This document shows positions 1 to 8,974 of a stretch of 64,000 bases of DNA, piece after piece (position 1 is the stretch's first letter; the number at the start of each line of letters is the position of its first letter). The stretch comes from Chryseobacterium jejuense. Its GTDB lineage: Bacteria > Bacteroidota > Bacteroidia > Flavobacteriales > Weeksellaceae. The position numbers and the translations under genes were made by a program. The stretch is from NCBI RefSeq assembly GCF_900100075.1, contig NZ_FNEG01000007.1, forward strand, positions 150,419 through 214,418. The letters run 5' to 3'. The notes under the pieces were generated by a model, which was not told the DNA's origin, made no database searches, and saw only the letters and a program-made list of their open reading frames with translations.

Positions 1-1518
1 GGAACTGATATCCAGGATATTTCATTAGCCGCAGGAATCAAAGGTAAATGGGAGGGCTGGAATATTGATTTCAGTAATACTTTCGGGCAAAACTCCTTTA
101 CATACAATATCAGAAATACAGGAAATACGTCTTTACGTTTTGCCTCACCTAATGAATTTGATGCAGGTGGATTAAGGTTTACCCAAAATACCATCAATTT
201 AGATTTCTCTAAAAAATATGATGTATTGGAAGGAATGAACGTAGCATTTGGAGGTGAACACCGTTTTGAAAACTTTAAAATGACTGCAGGGGAAGAAGCT
301 TCTTATACTACTTATGATGTTTTTGGAAATCCATGGAACAATACAACAAAAAGACCTACAGATTTCTTTGGACAGGCTCTTCCGGGAGGTTCACAGGTAT
401 TCAGTGGATTTAAACCTGAAAATGCTGTGAATAAGAACAGACAGTCGTTAGCGGCTTATGCAGATGTAGAGTTCAACTTTACCAACTGGCTTTTGGTGGA
501 TGCCGCTGCGAGATATGAAAATTATTCAGATTTCGGATCTACATTCAATTATAAACTGGCTTCAAGAATTAAAGTTGCTCCTAATTTTAATGTGAGATTT
601 GCTGGATCTACGGGATTTAGAGCACCGTCTATTCACCAGATATATTATAACGTAACTTCTACTTTATTTACTGGCGGACAACTTCTTGAAGTGGGAACTT
701 ACAGCAATGACTCTCGATTGGCAGGACAGTTGAATATTCCCAAACTGAAACAGGAAACCTCAAAATCTGCAAGTTTAGGCTTTACTTATAAAATTCCATC
801 TGTGAATCTGACATTTACAGCGGATGGGTATTTTACAAAAATTGATAACCGAATCATTCTTACCGATCAGTTCTTAAAAAAAGATGTGCCTCTGGAAGCT
901 CAGGCAGAGTTTGAAAAATTAAATGTGAATGCAGCTCAGTTTTTCACCAATGCTATTGATACGGAAACAAAAGGGTTGGATATTGTTATTGCGCATAACG
1001 CAAGATTTTCAGGTGTAAAACTGGATAATAATTTTGCCATCAATTTGAATCAGACTAAGCAGGTTGGGGAAATTCATTCAGCAGGATTATTAAAATCTCC
1101 GGCACTTGAAAAAGTTTATTTCTCCGAAAAATCAAGAGTATACCTGGAAGAAGCTGTACCTAGAGTAAAAGCGAGTCTTTCTCACACATTGACATGGAAA
1201 GGAGCAAGTTTCTACCTTAGAAATACTTATTTCGGAAAAGTAACAGGAGCAGATGTTCTTGATGTAAATGGTGACGGTATTCTTGATCCTAGAGAACACC
1301 AGACCATAAGCGATAAGATCATTACAGATCTTTCAGCAGCCTATCAGTTTACAAAAAATGTAGGATTAACGATAGGAGTGAATAACCTGTTTGATATTTA
1401 TCCTACCAAAAATCTACCGGCTTCAAGTAATAACGATCAATTTATTTATTCACGTTCTACTTCACAGTTTGGACAGAACGGACGATATGTTTTCACAAGA
1501 CTTAACTTTAATTTTTAA
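1..1518 (+). CDS. TonB-dependent receptor, C-terminal part (5' truncated by window)
   Basis: The reading frame is open from base 1, so the first in-frame ATG at 226 is internal and the gene begins outside the window; 505 residues are visible. They form a typical TonB-dependent outer-membrane barrel: alternating aromatic beta strands, the GFRAPS segment found in many receptors, and a terminal strand ending in a phenylalanine (NFNF). A DVNGDGILDPRE segment resembles a calcium-binding loop in an extracellular region. The plug and TonB box are not visible, so the substrate cannot be assigned. The gene converges on the thiamin operon, and that position alone does not make it a thiamin receptor. 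Confidence 0.9.
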   Translation, partial: GTDIQDISLAAGIKGKWEGWNIDFSNTFGQNSFTYNIRNTGNTSLRFASPNEFDAGGLRFTQNTINLDFSKKYDVLEGMNVAFGGEHRFENFKMTAGEEASYTTYDVFGNPWNNTTKRPTDFFGQALPGGSQVFSGFKPENAVNKNRQSLAAYADVEFNFTNWLLVDAAARYENYSDFGSTFNYKLASRIKVAPNFNVRFAGSTGFRAPSIHQIYYNVTSTLFTGGQLLEVGTYSNDSRLAGQLNIPKLKQETSKSASLGFTYKIPSVNLTFTADGYFTKIDNRIILTDQFLKKDVPLEAQAEFEKLNVNAAQFFTNAIDTETKGLDIVIAHNARFSGVKLDNNFAINLNQTKQVGEIHSAGLLKSPALEKVYFSEKSRVYLEEAVPRVKASLSHTLTWKGASFYLRNTYFGKVTGADVLDVNGDGILDPREHQTISDKIITDLSAAYQFTKNVGLTIGVNNLFDIYPTKNLPASSNNDQFIYSRSTSQFGQNGRYVFTRLNFNF

Positions 1519-1535
1519 TGAAGTTTGATAAATAT

Positions 1536-1570
1536 AAAAACGGAACCCAAAAAGTGGTTCCGTTTTTTTT
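1536..1570 (+). terminator. Rho-independent terminator after the TonB receptor
   Basis: The arms CGGAACC (1541-1547) and GGTTCCG (1556-1562) pair perfectly around an 8-nt loop and are followed by eight T residues. It lies just past the receptor stop codon and before the convergent tenA gene. Confidence 0.9.
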
Positions 1571-1615
1571 ACTGGTTGATGATATCAAAAATGATTGGCG
1601 TAGCCTCTCTATTCT

Positions 1616-2266
1616 TTACTCCCATGTTCTCAAATCATAAGCTGCTTCCCAAAAGTAATATTCCATTCTGGATGCAGCGATGAAGGCTTCTGTCATTTTC
1701 TTTCTGGTTTCTTCGGTGCTGTTTTCAGCTAATTGATCACAAATGGCAATAGCCTGGTCTACTGCAGTTGAAAATTCTTCTCCTGCATAAGTAGCGATCC
1801 ATTTTTCATAAGGATTATTCACCGTATTTTGAATCTCATAAATATAATTTCCAACTTCACGATAAATCCAGAAGCATGGAAGGACTGCCGCAACCGCAAT
1901 TTCCACAGATTCCAATGCTGCGGTACTTCTCAGAAAGTGAATATAGTGATGACAAGCCGGTTGTAAAACTCCTTTATCCAATAACCCAAAGTCTTTAAAG
2001 TAGGATTCATGTAGCGCATTTTCCACAACGATAGCATTTTCTGCAAAACGCATAAAGGCCAGTACATCTTCAAGATCAGGTATCTTTGCTGCAATAAGGG
2101 AAAGAGTTCTTCCAAAATGCTCTAGATATAAAGAATCCTGAGCCATGTAAAAACGGAACTTTTCCTGTGGCAAACTACCATTAGATAATTCTTTGATGAA
2201 AGGCATATCAAGGATAGATTGATAATGTTTTTCTATAGCATTCCAGGTGTGTTCAGACCATTTCAT
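1616..2266 (-). CDS. tenA: Thiaminase II / aminopyrimidine aminohydrolase TenA
   Basis: TenA hydrolyses aminopyrimidine breakdown products of thiamin so that the pyrimidine (HMP) can be reused. The 216-residue protein has the family's normal length and the TenA_C-type catalytic residues: Asp44 in AQDSLYL, Cys131 in LPCFWIYREVG, and a C-terminal glutamate in YYFWEAAY. It is the last gene of the thiM-thiE-thiD-tenA operon, and its start overlaps the end of thiD by 14 nt, implying translational coupling. The operon lacks thiC and thiG, so within this window it is a salvage set. Confidence 0.95.
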   Translation of the reverse strand: MKWSEHTWNAIEKHYQSILDMPFIKELSNGSLPQEKFRFYMAQDSLYLEHFGRTLSLIAAKIPDLEDVLAFMRFAENAIVVENALHESYFKDFGLLDKGVLQPACHHYIHFLRSTAALESVEIAVAAVLPCFWIYREVGNYIYEIQNTVNNPYEKWIATYAGEEFSTAVDQAIAICDQLAENSTEETRKKMTEAFIAASRMEYYFWEAAYDLRTWE

Positions 2267-3086
2267 TTTTGATAAGTTTTTGTGGGTTAAAAAAGTGGTT
2301 TAGCGGCCCGTTTCCATGACCTGTTTGTACATCTGTCCCGCTTTCTATAGCTTTGTAGATATATTGTTGCCCAAAAGAAACTGCTTCGTACAAGGTTGTA
2401 CCCTGAGCAATATAGGCAGCAATGGCAGATGAAAGGGTGCAACCTGAACCGTGGGTATTATTGGTATTCAATTTCAGTGTTTCGAAAGAATGAAAATTTT
2501 CCTGTTCATCATAAAAGAGAGAGGTAATTGTTGAGGTCTCCTGATGCCCGCCTTTAAGAAGAATCGTTCTACAGCCTAATTTTTTAATCCTCATTCCTGC
2601 GGTGTATAAATCTTCAAGTGTTTCTACTTTCATATTTGCTAAAATTGCGGCTTCATCCATATTGGGCGTGATGACATCTGCAATAGGAAACAACATTTCA
2701 GTGAGTGCTGTGATGGTTTCTTCTTCAATCAAACGATGCCCGCTGGTGGCAACCATGACAGGATCAAAGACAATAGGTATTTTAGGATATTGGGCTAATG
2801 TGGAAACAATAGTTTCTACTAGCTGTGGAGTATGAACCATTCCGATTTTTATGGCATCAGGAACAATATCGTCGAGAATTGCTTTTATCTGATCAGCAAC
2901 AGCTTCTACAGGAATAGGATATATTTTTTGTACTCCTTGAGTGTTTTGCACGGGCAAAGCCGTTAGTACTGAAGTGGAATAGCAGCCTAAAGCAGAAGTT
3001 GTTTTAATATCCGCCTGAATACCGGCACCCCCGCTTCCGTCGAAGCCCGCAATCGTTAAAACTGATGGGTATTTGTATTTTTTCAT
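2253..3086 (-). CDS. thiD: Hydroxymethylpyrimidine/phosphomethylpyrimidine kinase ThiD
   Basis: ThiD phosphorylates HMP twice to give HMP-PP, the pyrimidine substrate of ThiE. The 277-residue protein has the ribokinase-fold signature near its start (IAGFDGSGGAGIQADIKT), KGGH in the middle, and the anion-hole/catalytic region THGSGCTLSSAIAAY near residue 215. It overlaps thiE by 4 nt upstream and tenA by 14 nt downstream, fitting one coupled transcript under the TPP riboswitch at 4581-4663. Confidence 0.96.
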   Translation of the reverse strand: MKKYKYPSVLTIAGFDGSGGAGIQADIKTTSALGCYSTSVLTALPVQNTQGVQKIYPIPVEAVADQIKAILDDIVPDAIKIGMVHTPQLVETIVSTLAQYPKIPIVFDPVMVATSGHRLIEEETITALTEMLFPIADVITPNMDEAAILANMKVETLEDLYTAGMRIKKLGCRTILLKGGHQETSTITSLFYDEQENFHSFETLKLNTNNTHGSGCTLSSAIAAYIAQGTTLYEAVSFGQQYIYKAIESGTDVQTGHGNGPLNHFFNPQKLIKNEMV

Positions 3087-3718
3087 TTTACAATTTCATT
3101 TTTTAATTCATAAGCTGCTTTTTGAGGATCATCTGCACTACATATAGCAGAAACTACGGCAAGGCAGTCTGCTCCGGCATTGATAACAGCTTTTGCATTT
3201 TCCAGGTGAATATTACCTATGGCTACCAAAGGTTTTTCTGTAAGCTGTCTGATTTGGGAAATACCTTCCAGTCCCCATTCTGTAATAGTATCTGTTTTAG
3301 TTTTAGTCTTAAAAACAGGGCTTATTCCCAGATAGTCTGCCACTGCAGTTTGTTCATTGTCGAGCTGAGCCAGATGTTCTATTGAGTAACCAATCATTTT
3401 ATTCCTGATCAAAGGACGCTGTCTCAGATTCTGAGGAGCTGCATCGCTGTTGCCAACATGTATTCCTGCTGAATTTACTTTTTCAGTAACGGTGATATTA
3501 TCATTAATAATAAGTGGAATGCCATATTTATTCGTAATTTCAATAAGCTGCAAAGCTTTTTGAAGGAATACTTCAGGACTATCTTTTTTTTCGCGAAGCT
3601 GTATGATATCTACACCACCTAATATAGCCTGTTCTGCGACTTCCAGAAAGTTTTTTCCCATACAGTCTTCTTCAGAAATTACCAGATATAATGAGTAAGG
3701 GAAAGGATTTACATTCAT
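3083..3718 (-). CDS. thiE: Thiamine-phosphate synthase ThiE
   Basis: ThiE condenses HMP-PP with thiazole phosphate to form thiamin phosphate. The 211 residues form a TIM barrel with the family landmarks QLREKK (pyrophosphate/Mg site), GIHVGNSD, IGYSI, YLGISPVFKTKTK and VAIGNI. The start overlaps the thiM stop by 4 nt (ATGA type) and the end overlaps thiD by 4 nt. No fusion to ThiD or to a second ThiE copy is present. Confidence 0.95.
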   Translation of the reverse strand: MNVNPFPYSLYLVISEEDCMGKNFLEVAEQAILGGVDIIQLREKKDSPEVFLQKALQLIEITNKYGIPLIINDNITVTEKVNSAGIHVGNSDAAPQNLRQRPLIRNKMIGYSIEHLAQLDNEQTAVADYLGISPVFKTKTKTDTITEWGLEGISQIRQLTEKPLVAIGNIHLENAKAVINAGADCLAVVSAICSADDPQKAAYELKNEIVK

Positions 3719-4512
3719 GATTTTTCTATTTTTAAATGGCTTGTAAATTCCTCTTCGGTCATATTATATAATTTATCAATCAAATTGACCTGAAGACTGC
3801 CGGGGCCTTTACTTTCACGAACAGCCAGTTCTCCTGCTATTCCCAATAATGACATGGCCGCAGCAATACCTGCTGCTTTATCTTCAGCAACAGCGATAAA
3901 TGCTCCTGCTAATGCACTTGCAGAACATCCCAGTCCCGTTACTTTGGTCATAAGGGAATGTCCGTTTTTAATTTGTATAGTTTGAGTTGGACTAAGAATA
4001 ATATCGGTTTCACCGGAGATACACACAATGGTATTATATTGTTGAACCAGGATTTGTGCAGCTTCCACAGCATCATTACTTTCTGCTGTGCTGTCTACTC
4101 CTTTAGTGACTGTTGTATTGATCTTAGCAAGAGCAATAATTTCAGAAGCATTGCCTCTGATTACGGTAGGATGAAATTGTAACAGTTGATGTAAAATCTG
4201 ATCACGGAATGAAGTTGCTCCTGCACCAACGGGATCCAGTACCCATGGTTTATGAATGGCATTGGCTGTTTCTGCGGCCATCAGCATAGATTCAGACCAA
4301 TATTCATCCAGGGTACCGATATTAATAACCACAGAATGAGCTATATTAATCATTTCCCGGATTTCTGATTTGGCATGAGCCATAATAGGAGAGGCTCCTG
4401 CTGCCAAAAGAGCATTGGCTGTATTGTTCATCACTACATAATTGGTAATATTGTGAACAAGAGGAGATTGTTGTCGTACAAGCTGAACTTGTTGCCAGAG
4501 ATTTTTTTCCAT
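3715..4512 (-). CDS. thiM: Hydroxyethylthiazole kinase ThiM
   Basis: ThiM phosphorylates salvaged hydroxyethylthiazole for ThiE. The family N-terminus LVHNITNYVVMNNTANALLAAGASPIM and the catalytic KVTGLGCSASALAGAF loop are intact. The start at 4512 (MEKNLWQQ) gives 265 residues, the usual length. A start at 4575 is open but would add a hydrophobic, Cys/Phe-rich tail absent from the family and would sit against the riboswitch. It is the first gene of the operon, so the riboswitch about 70 nt upstream controls the whole unit. With TenA and ThiD it recovers both halves of thiamin. Confidence 0.94.
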   Translation of the reverse strand: MEKNLWQQVQLVRQQSPLVHNITNYVVMNNTANALLAAGASPIMAHAKSEIREMINIAHSVVINIGTLDEYWSESMLMAAETANAIHKPWVLDPVGAGATSFRDQILHQLLQFHPTVIRGNASEIIALAKINTTVTKGVDSTAESNDAVEAAQILVQQYNTIVCISGETDIILSPTQTIQIKNGHSLMTKVTGLGCSASALAGAFIAVAEDKAAGIAAAMSLLGIAGELAVRESKGPGSLQVNLIDKLYNMTEEEFTSHLKIEKS

Positions 4513-4580
4513 TGTTATTATTAAAATAAAAATAGCTTTAGGAAAAAATCCGGAACAAAAGACATAAGAAATCATGTCAT

Positions 4581-4663
4581 TTTGCTTTTCCCTACGTCGG
4601 TGTAAGCCGTATCAGGTTCAAAGGGACTCTCTCAATTCTTTTCAGAATACCCCTAAAGCAAAA
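4581..4663 (-). promoter_or_regulatory. TPP riboswitch (thi box)
   Basis: Read on the minus strand, the element runs from the conserved AGGGGT start through CTGAAAAG...GAGAGAG to the diagnostic CCCTTTGAACCTGATAC and CGACGTAGGGAA segments of the THI element. These correspond to the pyrimidine-sensing and pyrophosphate-sensing arms closed by P1. It ends about 70 nt before the thiM start. The known effect of this class is down-regulation when thiamin pyrophosphate is plentiful. I could not tell whether control is by termination or by translation: no clear T-tailed hairpin follows, so start-site sequestration is possible. Confidence 0.96.
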
Positions 4664-4724
4664 CAAATGTATAAAAATTATCACAGCAGGCAAAAACCGT
4701 TAGTGGAAATTGAAGCAGAAATTA

Positions 4725-6566
4725 TTATCTTTCTACCAGTTCCTTTACGGGTTCTCCATAGTGATCTATCTCTGTTTTGTTGATTTGCAGTAATTGATAC
4801 CACTTTCTGAACGCTCCTATAAATACAATAAGCATAAGGATCATTGCGGTTGCTGCTAATGCAGCAAGTAAATACTGCCCTTTGGGAATATAAATCGAAG
4901 TCACCTGAATATAACCGGCCCAGAATGTAATTCCGGCCATAAAAACTCCGGGAATAGCAGAACATAATGCATATTTTCCTCTGTTCATCCTTATCAGCAT
5001 TGTGGTACAGACAATAAGTCCACAGGCTGCCAATAGCTGATTACTGATTCCGAATAACGGCCAGATACTGTTCACATTTCCTGTATATACCAGATATCCC
5101 CAGGCAAAAGTGAAAAGAAGACTGCTGATGATAATTCCCGGGATCCAGTTTTTATCATTAAATTTTGGAACTACAGAACCCAGCATTTCCTGTAGAAAGA
5201 AGCGGCCAACTCTTGTTCCCGCATCAATGGCGGTAAGGATAAACACAGCCTCAAACATAATTGCAAAATTGTACCAATAAGCAGTAAGCTGATCCATATA
5301 AGGGATTTTATTAAAGATATGAGCCATCCCAACGGCCAAGGAAACTGCACCACCGGTTCTGCCATAAAGGTCAATTCCTATTTTCTGTGAATAATAATCT
5401 ATATCTACTCCATGTAGAGAAGGATGTGTAGCCAGAAATGAATCATAGGCTTCTTTAGGAGTATTGATGGCAAAATAATCACCTGGCATCAAAGTACAAG
5501 CTGCAATAAGAGCCATCAATGCTACAAAACCTTCTACAAGCATGGCACCATATCCTACAAAAAGGATTTCTCTTTCTTTATTAAGCATTTTCGGAGTGGT
5601 ACCCGTAGCAATCACAGCATGAAATCCTGAAATAGCTCCACAAGCAATAACAATAAAAATAAAAGGAAGTACCGGCCCGCCAATAATAGGTCCGCCCCCG
5701 TTTACAAAAGCTGTGATAGCAGGCATCTGTACAGTAGGATGAATAACAATTACCCCGATAGCCAACATAATAATCGTTCCTATTTTTAAATAGGTAGAAA
5801 GATAATCTCTCGGAACTAAAAGAAGCCATACCGGTAATACAGAAGCTATAAAACCATATAATGGAATGGCAATGGAAATTGTTTTAATATTCCATGAAAA
5901 TAAATTATTCATGGTTGGATTCTGCATGAGCCCATGACCACCAATAATCCCGGCAATTAACAGAATTCCGCCTAAGATACTGGCAAACAGAACACTGTTT
6001 TTTTTATAACGCATGATAAGCCCCATAATGATTGCAATAGGCATTGTAATGACTACTGTGAAAAGAGACCAGGATGCTTCATGCATAGCATTGATACATG
6101 CCAGAGATAAACCTGCAAGTGTAAGTACCAGAATAAAGAGTATGGCAAAACCTGCTACAGTTCCGGTTGCTTTTCCAATTTCTTTTGAGGCAATGGTAGC
6201 AAGACTCTGACCTTTATGCCTCACAGAAGCAAAGAGTACAACCATATCATGAACTCCACCTCCCAATACACAACCTATCAATATCCATAGTGCTCCGGGA
6301 AGATATCCGAACTGTGCTGCAAGAACAGGTCCTACTAATGGTCCGGCGGCAGCAATAGCTGCAAAATGATGTCCAAAGAGTACATTTTTATTCGTAGCAA
6401 CATAATCTTTCCCATCTGCAAATTCTACTGCAGGGGTCACATTCTGATCGTTAAGTCTGAGAACTTTATTAGCTATAAAAATGCCATAGAAGCGGTAAGC
6501 TATCGCAAAAATAAGAACAGATACAAATATGAGGGTAAGAGCATTGATATTATTTAGAGAGTCCAT
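4725..6566 (-). CDS. cstA: Carbon starvation protein CstA family transporter
   Basis: An inner-membrane protein of 613 residues with about 16 hydrophobic segments. The early CstA signature GHHFAAIAAAGPLVGPVLAAQFG and GGGVHDMVVLFASVRHKG are clearly recognisable, as is DAGTRVGRFFLQE in the C-terminal half. CstA-family proteins import peptides or pyruvate during carbon limitation. It is transcribed toward the riboswitch and thiM on the same strand but separated from them by about 60 nt containing the riboswitch, so it may supply read-through into the thiamin operon. No local regulator is adjacent. Confidence 0.95.
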   Translation of the reverse strand: MDSLNNINALTLIFVSVLIFAIAYRFYGIFIANKVLRLNDQNVTPAVEFADGKDYVATNKNVLFGHHFAAIAAAGPLVGPVLAAQFGYLPGALWILIGCVLGGGVHDMVVLFASVRHKGQSLATIASKEIGKATGTVAGFAILFILVLTLAGLSLACINAMHEASWSLFTVVITMPIAIIMGLIMRYKKNSVLFASILGGILLIAGIIGGHGLMQNPTMNNLFSWNIKTISIAIPLYGFIASVLPVWLLLVPRDYLSTYLKIGTIIMLAIGVIVIHPTVQMPAITAFVNGGGPIIGGPVLPFIFIVIACGAISGFHAVIATGTTPKMLNKEREILFVGYGAMLVEGFVALMALIAACTLMPGDYFAINTPKEAYDSFLATHPSLHGVDIDYYSQKIGIDLYGRTGGAVSLAVGMAHIFNKIPYMDQLTAYWYNFAIMFEAVFILTAIDAGTRVGRFFLQEMLGSVVPKFNDKNWIPGIIISSLLFTFAWGYLVYTGNVNSIWPLFGISNQLLAACGLIVCTTMLIRMNRGKYALCSAIPGVFMAGITFWAGYIQVTSIYIPKGQYLLAALAATAMILMLIVFIGAFRKWYQLLQINKTEIDHYGEPVKELVER

Positions 6567-6759
6567 ATTGCTTATTTTTTTAATGAATAATTAATTGAAA
6601 TGCTATTTTTGTTGTGAATAACTTAAGCAATGGCCAAGGTAATTATTTTTAAGGTAAAAAATATTAATATGTATATCAATCTAGCAGATTTGTTGTTTTG
6701 TTTTTGTTTAAATATCTTATTTACAGTATTTTATATTTAATTGTATTGAGTGATATATA

Positions 6760-7794
6760 TTATTTTTTCTGTGAAATAATGAATTCTACCATTTGGTCTG
6801 TCATTTTATCCAGCGTATCCTTATCTGTGGTTGAAAAACCATGAACCCCTTTATCAATGACAAGTAAAGACGTTTCAACGTTTGCTCGTTTTAATTTTCT
6901 GTGTAATTTTTTTGATTGGCTTAAAGGAACTATTTTATCCTGATTTCCCTGAACAATCAATGTAGGAACACCCGTTGAAGTATAAGTAACGGGAGATACG
7001 GTTTTTAAATAGGCAATTGCTCTTTCCTGATCTTTGTTTAGGTCATAGCCGGAAATTCCTTTTACAAGTCCTTGCTGAAGATCTACAATTTTTTTTGATA
7101 TCATTTTAACCAGAGAAACCGGGATAGTTCCCAATTTGGTATGAAAAAGCTTATTCAAATCAGCTGGTCCATAGTGGTCTATTACATAATTTACCTTTGC
7201 AGAATAAGGCGAAAGCTCAGGGCTTCCCGTAAAAGCATTGTCTGGAGAATAAGCGGCCATTAATGATAAATGTGCTCCGGCGGAAGCTCCAAAAAGCCCA
7301 ATATTATTGGTGTCAAAGTTATATTTCTCGGCATTCTTTCTAACCCATCTTATGGCATCCTTAGTATCTTCCAAGGGTAATGGAAAATGAGTTTTTTCAT
7401 TAAGAAGAGTATAATTGATACTGATGACAGCATATTGCTTGACAGTCAGTTTTTTGATCGTATTTTCAACGTAATCATCAGCGTGGATTTCTTTATTACC
7501 TTCTATCCAGCCACCACCATGAACATAGATCAGTACAGGGATTTTTTCAGCAGAAGCATTTCTTGGCATATAAAGATCCAGCTTAATGGAGTCTCCTTTT
7601 TTACTGGTTTTATATACAATGTTTTCAGTAAGTGCTGTGATCTCAGGAAGCAAGGTGCTTTTTACATGTTTCTTCTGAGTGGGAGATTGTGAAAATGATT
7701 GTGAAAAAAATAAACCTGAAAAACTTAAAAATAAAACAAAAAACAGGTTTGTGATAAACCTGTTGATTGATATGTTGTTTTTAGATGATTGCAT
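6760..7794 (-). CDS. Secreted alpha/beta hydrolase (esterase/lipase, HGGGW type)
   Basis: The 344-residue protein starts with a long signal peptide (hydrophobic stretch about residues 14-34 ending FFSQSFSQ). The HSL/carboxylesterase oxyanion motif YVHGGGW is followed by the nucleophile elbow GLFGASAGAHLS. The acid QGNQDKIVP and the histidine VHGF complete the triad. It probably hydrolyses a short acyl or acetyl ester in the periplasm or outside the cell. The start codon lies 21 nt past the DUF3037 stop, so it may share the transcript of the HipA/DUF3037 pair. The substrate cannot be told from sequence. Confidence 0.88.
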   Translation of the reverse strand: MQSSKNNISINRFITNLFFVLFLSFSGLFFSQSFSQSPTQKKHVKSTLLPEITALTENIVYKTSKKGDSIKLDLYMPRNASAEKIPVLIYVHGGGWIEGNKEIHADDYVENTIKKLTVKQYAVISINYTLLNEKTHFPLPLEDTKDAIRWVRKNAEKYNFDTNNIGLFGASAGAHLSLMAAYSPDNAFTGSPELSPYSAKVNYVIDHYGPADLNKLFHTKLGTIPVSLVKMISKKIVDLQQGLVKGISGYDLNKDQERAIAYLKTVSPVTYTSTGVPTLIVQGNQDKIVPLSQSKKLHRKLKRANVETSLLVIDKGVHGFSTTDKDTLDKMTDQMVEFIISQKK

Positions 7795-7815
7795 AAAATT
7801 TTTTAAAGGAATTGA

Positions 7816-8199
7816 TTACTTTACTAACTCTTCAAAAAGTTTACCAAAAGTAATATTCAGATCCTTAGATTTTCCTGGATGAGGTCTGGAGGTTTGTACC
7901 ACAGCACTTCTTACAGCTGTTAGCCATCGGAAACGCTCCGGAATTTCAAGAAAGGCAATAGGCCCGCCATCTTTATCTCCGTTAGCTATTTTCTGAAAGC
8001 TTGCAAGGTTTTGAATAATATCATCATAATCCAGCTTGCTCTGCATCAGCTTAAATTTATCAGGACATAGATAGAATTCAACCCGGATGAATTTTTCCTT
8101 TTTAGAAAACATCACCAATCCGATATTGAAAAATTCTTCTCTTTCAACTTTTGGTACCAAGCGTATTACCGCATATTCATATATTTTATCCTCTTGCAT
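7816..8199 (-). CDS. DUF3037 family protein
   Basis: A 127-residue cytoplasmic protein with the DUF3037 pattern: YEYAVIRLVPKVEREEFFNIGLVMFS at the N-terminus and a hydrophobic core further on. The biochemical function of the family is not established to my knowledge. It begins 14 nt inside the end of the upstream HipA-like kinase gene, so the two are translationally coupled; a small DUF3037 partner beside a HipA-like protein is a pairing I recognise from other bacteria. It could be an accessory subunit or an antitoxin-like partner. The pairing is seen; the role is inference. Confidence 0.85.
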   Translation of the reverse strand: MQEDKIYEYAVIRLVPKVEREEFFNIGLVMFSKKEKFIRVEFYLCPDKFKLMQSKLDYDDIIQNLASFQKIANGDKDGGPIAFLEIPERFRWLTAVRSAVVQTSRPHPGKSKDLNITFGKLFEELVK

Positions 8200-8959
8200 T
8201 TTTAGCTTCGTTTACAAAGATTTGAGAATTTTCTAATCTGGTTTTCAAGAATTGAAAATAAATTTCACGGATCTCATCAGGTGTTTCATCCGCATCATTC
8301 CAATGCAACCAATCTTCAGGAATAGCATTGACAATATCTCTGAAAAGCGTTTCATTCAGTATTTCATGAGCAAACTTATCTGCTTCATCAAGCTTATTGG
8401 CTTTAGGAAGAAGAACATGGTCTTTCACGTATTTGAACGGAGTTTTGGCTGCAGCATCAAAATTTTGCCATGAGTGGTGGAAATAGAATGAAGCTCCATT
8501 ATCAATGATCCAAAGTTCTTTATGCCACATCAGCATATTCGTATTCTTAAAGGTACGGTCAATATTGGTGATGAAAGCATCCAACCATACAATTTTTGAA
8601 GCCAGAAGCGGATCAACACTCACTCCGGGATCATAGGTGATGGAACCGGACAGATAGTGCAAGCCGAGATTCAAACCCTCAGAATACTTTAATAAATCCT
8701 GTATTTCCTCATCTGCTTCCGTTCTTCCAAAGTCTGCATCAAGATTAATAAAAACCAGCTCAGGAATCTTTAATCCTAAAGCTTCTGTAATCTTTCCTCC
8801 TAAAAACTCAGAGATCAGCATCTTAACTCCATGACCTGCGCCACGGAATTTTAAGACATATTTAAAATCATCATCAGCTTCTGCCAGAGCAGGAAGTGAA
8901 CCTCCCTCTCTCAATGGCAGAATGTAACGCATCACAGTTACCGTTCTTAAATTCTGCAT
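8186..8959 (-). CDS. HipA-like (HipA_2) kinase-fold protein
   Basis: A 257-residue protein resembling the stand-alone HipA-like kinase family rather than full-length HipA (about 440 residues). Visible features are the N-lobe YVLKFRGAGHGVKMLISEFLGG, the catalytic-loop-like DAFITNIDRTFKNTNML (the Asp and downstream Asn positions of the HipA active site) and IIDNGASFYFH, equivalent to the metal-binding Asp. There is no N-terminal HipA subdomain and no HipB-like helix-turn-helix gene beside it. The downstream partner is DUF3037, overlapping by 14 nt. It may phosphorylate a protein or nucleotide target; whether this is a toxin is unknown. Confidence 0.83.
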   Translation of the reverse strand: MQNLRTVTVMRYILPLREGGSLPALAEADDDFKYVLKFRGAGHGVKMLISEFLGGKITEALGLKIPELVFINLDADFGRTEADEEIQDLLKYSEGLNLGLHYLSGSITYDPGVSVDPLLASKIVWLDAFITNIDRTFKNTNMLMWHKELWIIDNGASFYFHHSWQNFDAAAKTPFKYVKDHVLLPKANKLDEADKFAHEILNETLFRDIVNAIPEDWLHWNDADETPDEIREIYFQFLKTRLENSQIFVNEAKNARG

Positions 8960-8974
8960 GAAGCAAAAATAAGG

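Noticed and set aside
226..1518. ATG at 226 as the start of the TonB receptor
   Set aside because: The same frame is open back to base 1 with barrel-like sequence, so the ATG is internal.
1..4663. Thiamin-specific role for the first TonB receptor
   Set aside because: It is convergent to the thiamin operon, has no riboswitch visible in the window, and its plug is missing, so there is no support.
8186..8959. Classical HipBA toxin-antitoxin locus
   Set aside because: The HipA-like protein is too short, and no HipB-type helix-turn-helix gene is adjacent.
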